A stretch of DNA of 9,621 bases. It comes from Deltaproteobacteria bacterium (GTDB lineage: Bacteria; Desulfobacterota; Desulfobacteria; Desulfobacterales; JAFDFH01). Shown piece after piece: positions 5,117-9,621 of this stretch. The stretch lies in the NCBI GenBank assembly GCA_019309945.1, contig JAFDFH010000169.1, forward strand, positions 1-9,621, written 5' to 3'. A program made the position numbers and the translations under genes. The notes below the pieces were generated by a model. It was not told the origin of the DNA. It was given only the letters and a program-made list of their open reading frames with translations, and made no database searches. Positions within the stretch are counted from its first letter, which is position 1. Every line of letters starts with the position of its first letter.

Positions 5117-6673
5117 TCAGGGTAGATAATTATCTGCTAACTGCTGATATGATTCAACCTGAGATTTTTGCCATTTTCGATCTTTACGCAATTCTCTGGC
5201 CATCCAGTCGGCGACAATAGGAGCCATCTCTATACTGGTTTTGGCATCCAGCAATAGATTTCGGGTGCGACGGGAAAGAAAATCCTCAACAGTTCTGGCC
5301 ATCTCATGTCGCACTGCCCAAATTATTTCACCCACTGTTGTATCGCTACCGGGATGAATAGTTTGCGCGTAATCAGGTTTTTCATCAATTAACTTCTTAA
5401 TTTCAACCGCATCTGAACCATAAACAGACAGTTGATCAAAAATATCAGAATTTTTATGATATCCATGAATATTTAAATTTTTAGTTGCCGATGGTCTTTC
5501 ATCCAGCTCAGCCAGCACGATTGCCTGATCAATTGTATCTTCTGACATCTTGCGATAGGTGGTCCACTTTCCTCCGGCAATGGTGATTAATCCTGAAGGG
5601 GAAATGTGCAGTGTATGGTCACGTGAAAGCTCAGCAGTCTCTTTTACATCTCCCTGTTTGACTAATGGCCGCAGACCGGCAAAGACACTTAAAACGTCCT
5701 TTTTACCCGGATCCTTAGATAAATAACGGGCTGCGTGGGAAAGAAGAAAATCTAATTCTTCTTTAAGGGGAGATGGTTCCAACATGACCTCATCAACCGG
5801 CGTGTCGGTTGTTCCGACAATTACCCGGTCATGCCAGGGGATGGCAAACAGAACACGGCCATCATCAGTTTGTGGAATCATAATTGCCGTATCACCGGGC
5901 AGAAATGATTTGTCCAATACGATATGAATCCCCTGGCTGGGGGCGATCATCGGTTTTGCTGTTTTATCATCGAGATATCGTAATTGATCACTAAAAACAC
6001 CAGTCGCATTGATTACGACATGGCTATCCAGATGATATTCTTTGTCATTTTCCAGATCGTGGGCAATCACTCCTCTGATCCACGAATTCTGTTTTAAAAA
6101 GTCCGTGACCTGCACATAATTGAGTAAAATCGATCCCTGTTCATGTGCGGTCCGGGCCATATTTATAATCAGGCGAGAGTCATCAAACTGGCCGTCATGA
6201 TATATGACACCGCCTTTTAATCCCTCTGTCTCAATGGTGGGAATCAGTTCCAGCGTCTTTTCCTTTGAAAGGATTTTTGATTTACCAAAACCCTCTTTAC
6301 CGGCCAATAAATCATATAATTTTAAACCAATTCCATAAAACGGACCTTCCCACCAGTCATAACTGGGGACGATAAAGGGTAAATTTTTTACCAGATGAGG
6401 TGCATTTCTACCTAATATCCCGCGTTCTTTCAGAGCTTCCAGAACCAGAGATATGTTCCCTTGCTGAAGGTAACGCACGCCCCCGTGAATCAATTTTGTG
6501 CTTCGGCTGGATGTTCCTTTTCCAAAATCATTTTGTTCAAGAAGCAATACCTTATAGCCGCGGGAGGCTCCCTCGATGGCTGTTCCTATCCCGGTGGCCC
6601 CACCACCAATAATGATAAAATCCCAGATTTCATCTTTTTTTTCAAGACTTTCAATCATTTCATTTCGATCCAT
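5117..6673 (-). CDS. glpD: FAD-dependent glycerol-3-phosphate dehydrogenase
   Basis: The 518-residue protein oxidises sn-glycerol 3-phosphate to dihydroxyacetone phosphate and passes the electrons to the quinone pool at the membrane. The N-terminal FAD fold shows GGGATG at 23-28 with E46 at the end of the second strand, then TSSRSTKLIHGGVRYLQ at 54-70, typical of the family. The substrate-binding part includes VGTTDTP (286-292), the conserved Arg of FAGLRPL (R335) and AGGKWTTYR (366-374). The C-terminal DAO_C-like domain (about 390-518) contains IWAVRHEMARTVEDFLSRRTR. The length and the GGKWTTYR form resemble single-subunit GlpD of Bacillus and mitochondria, not the anaerobic three-subunit GlpABC, whose partners are absent here. 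AAGGAG lies only 4 bases before the ATG, a tight but usable spacing. No glycerol kinase or facilitator gene is adjacent in this window. Confidence 0.93.
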   Translation of the reverse strand: MDRNEMIESLEKKDEIWDFIIIGGGATGIGTAIEGASRGYKVLLLEQNDFGKGTSSRSTKLIHGGVRYLQQGNISLVLEALKERGILGRNAPHLVKNLPFIVPSYDWWEGPFYGIGLKLYDLLAGKEGFGKSKILSKEKTLELIPTIETEGLKGGVIYHDGQFDDSRLIINMARTAHEQGSILLNYVQVTDFLKQNSWIRGVIAHDLENDKEYHLDSHVVINATGVFSDQLRYLDDKTAKPMIAPSQGIHIVLDKSFLPGDTAIMIPQTDDGRVLFAIPWHDRVIVGTTDTPVDEVMLEPSPLKEELDFLLSHAARYLSKDPGKKDVLSVFAGLRPLVKQGDVKETAELSRDHTLHISPSGLITIAGGKWTTYRKMSEDTIDQAIVLAELDERPSATKNLNIHGYHKNSDIFDQLSVYGSDAVEIKKLIDEKPDYAQTIHPGSDTTVGEIIWAVRHEMARTVEDFLSRRTRNLLLDAKTSIEMAPIVADWMARELRKDRKWQKSQVESYQQLADNYLP

Positions 6674-6904
6674 AGGTCTCCTTTTGCGTTTGGCTGGTTA
6701 TTATCTCCGGGTGAAGCAGGCGATATATTTTTTCCGTAATCCAGATTGAAATGGGTGAACGCCCCCTACAAAGGAAATGATATATGATTTCCGACATCTC
6801 CGGTGTCCTCAGATAACCGTACGATTTATGCGGATTACGGACACCACCATATTCATAAGTGTTGGTAACTTGTTTATCAATGATGGCAATACCAGACGTT
6901 TGTT

Positions 6905-6967
6905 TAGGGACGGGTATTGCTATATTGGTATCCAGTCCTTTATCAATATATCAATACCGGTCCCCTA
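6905..6967. repeat. Long near-perfect inverted repeat (23/24-nt arms, 16-nt loop)
   Basis: The left arm (6905-6927) contains TAGGGA, GGTATTG and TATATTG; the right arm (6944-6967) is its complement, CAATATA, CAATACC, TCCCCTA. Two mismatches and one bulged base interrupt about 21 paired positions. A third CAATACC half-site, with a similar TATCAAT preceding it, lies at 6887-6893. There is no T-run, so a terminator is unlikely. It could be an operator or cruciform upstream of glpD, or a small repeat element. Confidence 0.6.
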
Positions 6968-7053
6968 GTCCCCTTTCCAAATGTCAATTTTTCCATAACC
7001 GTTCCCAATTGTCCAAACAGCAAATAACAAAATATTTGGAAAAAATTAAATAG

Positions 7054-7075
7054 GTTAGGATGTCCCTAGTCTAAC
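7054..7075 (-). terminator. Weak terminator candidate after the transporter gene
   Basis: On the minus strand GTTAG (7075-7071) pairs with CTAAC (7058-7054) ten bases past the transporter stop codon. A T-rich stretch follows about 8-14 bases later (near 7046-7040). The 5-bp stem and the distance to the T-run make this a poor intrinsic terminator. Confidence 0.2.
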
Positions 7076-7084
7076 AGGAATTTT

Positions 7085-9621
7085 TCAAGATTTTTCCTTA
7101 TCTTTATCCGTAAGCTTTACACCTGCTTTAAGTGCAGCTTGTTCCGCATTGTCAGCTTTGACAGAGGTCTTAGCGGCCTTTCGTGCTGCCTGAACCGCCT
7201 TTTGTTCGGCGTCAAGCGCTTCTTTTTTTATGATTTCAAATTGCTTCTCGTCTATTTCGGATAGGGTGGCATGCTGAATTCTATGCAGTTTTTCTTCCGC
7301 CAGGGCAGATGCCTCTTCAGCCTCTTTTTCCGCCCCTTCCGCCTTTTTTCGAGTATCCGTCAGGGCATCATGCAACGCGGCCATTTCGCCGGCTTCGCCT
7401 TCCTCGGGTTCGGCATCCAGATCGATGTCTTCAGCGGCCAGTACCATGGCCACATTCGACAAACGCGAAAGAATATCTTCAGGACGACCGTCAAAGGGAT
7501 CAACCGGCAGATTTCCCCGAAACCGGAAGGGTAGAAAAACAAGGGATGCATCCGAAGAATAAGCAATCACTGCATCCGGACTCGGTTTGATGACAACTTC
7601 AGGTTCGGCTTCGATACGGAATTCTTCAAGAACCTTTCGAAGATCTTCAACGGTTTCATTTTCCTCAAGACTAAAGCAGGCGGCTATAACACGAATCTTT
7701 GCATCTTCCCACTCTTTGCTTCGTGTTATCAGGTATGCCAGCAGAAGCATCAATCGGCTGGTGGCATCACACCACCACCAAACATCAATCCGCCGTTTTT
7801 CAGGTGGTATGGATTCCACATCTTCCCATCCGTCTGTTTTTGCATCTAGTACAAGGATGTTTTTGCCGAGTCGATAGGCGGCTCTGAGGTTTCGACCATA
7901 CCGGCGTTCATGTGACTCAGGGTCACCCTGGGGTAGCTGTTCAAACCAGTTTAATAAAACGGTATTTGCTCGCAATGGACCGATGCCGAAAGCCTGCACG
8001 AGCGTATGGACACCGATCGTGAGATTCGGAACAGCAAGGACAAGCGGAAATGCGGCCATATTGTTCGCCTGAATATCCGCCCGCAGTTCCGCTTCTGTTT
8101 TTTCTCGAAGTTTCAGCATTTTCAATCCGTGTCCCTCGAGGATCTGGACGGCGGTGGTAAAACCGCTGCTTCCCTGGAGCCAGTTTGCGAAATCCAGCAA
8201 CTGCTTGCGGCGATGTGGTGATTCTGAAAACAGAAGGATATTGGGTCGCCAATCCCTTGGGTGCTCCGGCTCGGCGGCAGCCGCTAAAAGGTTTTCTCTG
8301 ACCTGTTGCAGGTGGTAGGAGCGGCGGCTGTCTGCCCACCGGGCAGGGCCTGCCGTCCGCTTAAGGTACTGGTAAATCGAAAATAAGACGGCAATTGCGA
8401 CAATGCCGGCTTTTATGTCGATGGCCAGCATGAAGGCCAAACAAAAAAACGCACCCAAAAGGCTCAGCCGTTTATCAAAAAAACGGAATCGTGGCCGGAA
8501 AGAGGGGCTCTCGGCCCTGGCTTCGTAATATGTGGCATAGTTGAGAAGTCCATAAGAAATGAGAAAAAACATGGACACAACCGGTGCAATCATATTCAAC
8601 TGCCCCAGACCGATGGTGGCAAGGGCGATTCCGGCGGACAGCAACACGCCGCGGCGGGGATTGTTTAAGGGCCCGGAGCCCTTGGCAAAGGGGAGTAAGA
8701 ATTTAAATATCCGGTCACTGGAAAGAGATTGTAATATCCTCGGTGCACCTAAGAAGGAGGCCATCGCAGAGGAGAGTGTGGCTGCAATCACACCACCGTC
8801 GATGATAAAATTGACGGCCGCCACTCTTTTCATTGCGGTATAGTCGCTTGTCAAGGTGGCGTTCGGAAACGATCCTGCAAAAATCACAGCGGCACCGAAA
8901 TAGACTGCAATGGAAATGCCGAGGGCAAGGAAAGTCCCGAGCGGTAAGCTTTTGCCAGGATCTTTCAAATCCCCGGACATGCTCACACCCTGTGTAAATC
9001 CGGTGACAGCCGGAAAAAAAATTGCAAAGAGCGCCCAAAAGGGCAGACCCTTTTCCGGAGCCGACCAGTTTTGCATCAGGATCTCGGGGCTCCACTTCCC
9101 CAATCCTCCGATAAAAAAGGAGACAAGGGCGGCGCCGAGAATGGACATGACCACATACTGAAATCGAGTCGCCCAATCCGCACCCAGCCATGCAAAAATG
9201 AACAGAAATGCAACCGCAGATGCCGCGACAGCCTGCGAAAAGATTTTTACATTGGATGCCGACACGATACCGGCCAGCACTTCACCGAAACCAATACAGT
9301 AAAATCCAATGGAGACCGATTGTGCAAGGAACAGCACAATGCCGATGGCCCCGCCGAATTCAAGGCCCAGGGTTCGGGAGATCAGGTAATAATCTCCACC
9401 ACCTTTTACCCGAATGTTTGTAGAGATGGCAGACAGCGAAAAGGTCGTTAGAATGGAGATTCCGTTGGCCAGCAGCAAGATCATAAGAGCTCTGTATAGT
9501 CCGGCACTTCCCACGACAAATCCGAGCCGCAAAAAGAGGATGATACCGAGGATGGTAAGAATACTGGGGGTGAATACGCCGGCAAAGGTCCCCAATGTTC
9601 CCTGCTTTTTGGCAAGTCCGG
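7085..9621 (-). CDS. SLC12-type cation-chloride cotransporter (5' end beyond window)
   Basis: The frame is open to the right edge, giving 844 codons. The TTG at 9595 is an internal leucine, since the reading continues upstream as GLAKKQGTLGTFAGVFTP. About 12 transmembrane helices span residues 10-410 (counted from that TTG), followed by a cytosolic domain of about 310 residues. Family signatures are strong: LGIILFLRLGFVVG in TM1, KGGGDYYLISRTLGLEFGG (64-82) as in NKCC/KCC RGGGAYYLISRSLG, FAIFFPAVTGFTQGVSMSGDL in TM6, the NMIAPVVSMFFLISY helix, and in the C-terminal domain HPRDWRPNILLF (445-456) and DVWWWCDATSRLMLLLAYLITR (604-625). Eukaryotic relatives move Na+, K+ and Cl- together; the ions for this one are not known. 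Residues about 735-836 form a charged, Ala/Glu/Lys-rich predicted coiled-coil tail that is unusual for the family. Confidence 0.9.
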   Translation of the reverse strand, partial: GLAKKQGTLGTFAGVFTPSILTILGIILFLRLGFVVGSAGLYRALMILLLANGISILTTFSLSAISTNIRVKGGGDYYLISRTLGLEFGGAIGIVLFLAQSVSIGFYCIGFGEVLAGIVSASNVKIFSQAVAASAVAFLFIFAWLGADWATRFQYVVMSILGAALVSFFIGGLGKWSPEILMQNWSAPEKGLPFWALFAIFFPAVTGFTQGVSMSGDLKDPGKSLPLGTFLALGISIAVYFGAAVIFAGSFPNATLTSDYTAMKRVAAVNFIIDGGVIAATLSSAMASFLGAPRILQSLSSDRIFKFLLPFAKGSGPLNNPRRGVLLSAGIALATIGLGQLNMIAPVVSMFFLISYGLLNYATYYEARAESPSFRPRFRFFDKRLSLLGAFFCLAFMLAIDIKAGIVAIAVLFSIYQYLKRTAGPARWADSRRSYHLQQVRENLLAAAAEPEHPRDWRPNILLFSESPHRRKQLLDFANWLQGSSGFTTAVQILEGHGLKMLKLREKTEAELRADIQANNMAAFPLVLAVPNLTIGVHTLVQAFGIGPLRANTVLLNWFEQLPQGDPESHERRYGRNLRAAYRLGKNILVLDAKTDGWEDVESIPPEKRRIDVWWWCDATSRLMLLLAYLITRSKEWEDAKIRVIAACFSLEENETVEDLRKVLEEFRIEAEPEVVIKPSPDAVIAYSSDASLVFLPFRFRGNLPVDPFDGRPEDILSRLSNVAMVLAAEDIDLDAEPEEGEAGEMAALHDALTDTRKKAEGAEKEAEEASALAEEKLHRIQHATLSEIDEKQFEIIKKEALDAEQKAVQAARKAAKTSVKADNAEQAALKAGVKLTDKDKEKS

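Larger units (their letters stand above)
6674..7084. other. 411-bp intergenic region rich in inverted repeats upstream of glpD
   Basis: I see no convincing gene here. The region contains several inverted repeats: TCCGTAATCC (6733-6742) with GGATTACGGA (6832-6841), GGTGTCC (6802-6808) with GGACACC (6839-6845), the long hairpin at 6905-6967, and TTTCCAAAT (6974-6982) with ATTTGGAAA (7034-7042). A possible glpD promoter on the minus strand is TTGATA (6880-6875), 17 bases, TATGAA (6857-6852). A minus-strand frame stays open from 6950 into the glpD start, but has no good start site. The density of repeats suggests regulatory sites or remnants of small repeat elements. Confidence 0.5.

Noticed and set aside
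6660..6950. Minus-strand frame open for about 97 codons, running into the glpD start
   Set aside because: The only in-frame ATG (6797) lacks a properly spaced binding site, the product resembles no family I know, and the frame covers the inverted repeats. It is most likely chance or a decayed remnant.
6777..7053. Plus-strand ORFs of 63-64 codons in the glpD upstream region
   Set aside because: There is no ribosome binding site, the composition is non-protein-like, and they overlap the inverted repeats.

Overview
The window looks like a piece of chromosome from an anaerobic Desulfobacterota-type bacterium, with the Desulfobacterales or relatives as best guess. This is inferred from the style of the GAF protein, the long epsilon-type serine acetyltransferase and the mixed gene content. 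No rRNA or other taxonomic marker is present, so the assignment is tentative. Nearly everything is on the minus strand; the exception is a methyltransferase transcription unit at about 849-1529.

Layout: (1) 1-470, minus, the 5' part of a GAF-domain gene that runs off the left edge. It is preceded by a leader with two hairpins, the second with an intrinsic-terminator shape, and by a good sigma70-like promoter. (2) 849-1529, plus, a possible 23-codon small ORF and a class I SAM methyltransferase. (3) 1518-2459, minus, a UbiA-type membrane prenyltransferase whose 3' end overlaps the methyltransferase by 12 bp, tail to tail. (4) 2629-3549, cysteine synthase (cysK), and 3866-4816, serine O-acetyltransferase (cysE/epsC). 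These are the two enzymes of serine-to-cysteine synthesis. Between them sits a 177-bp non-coding element with GTAA-type terminal inverted repeats and a perfect 8-bp target duplication, which fits an IS66-type MITE. (5) 5117-6673, FAD-dependent glycerol-3-phosphate dehydrogenase (glpD), with a 411-bp upstream region rich in inverted repeats. (6) 7085-9621, most of an SLC12-type cation-chloride cotransporter with an Ala/Glu/Lys-rich predicted coiled-coil tail; its N-terminus lies beyond the right edge.

The clearest functional link is cysE plus cysK: serine to O-acetylserine, then sulfide to cysteine. The methyltransferase and prenyltransferase could act on a common lipid or quinone-like product, but they are convergent and not co-transcribed, so that link is inference. 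The most interesting non-coding features are the MITE that separates cysK from its ancestral upstream sequence and the candidate attenuator leader of the GAF gene. I see no CRISPR array, tRNA, rRNA, phage or defence system.
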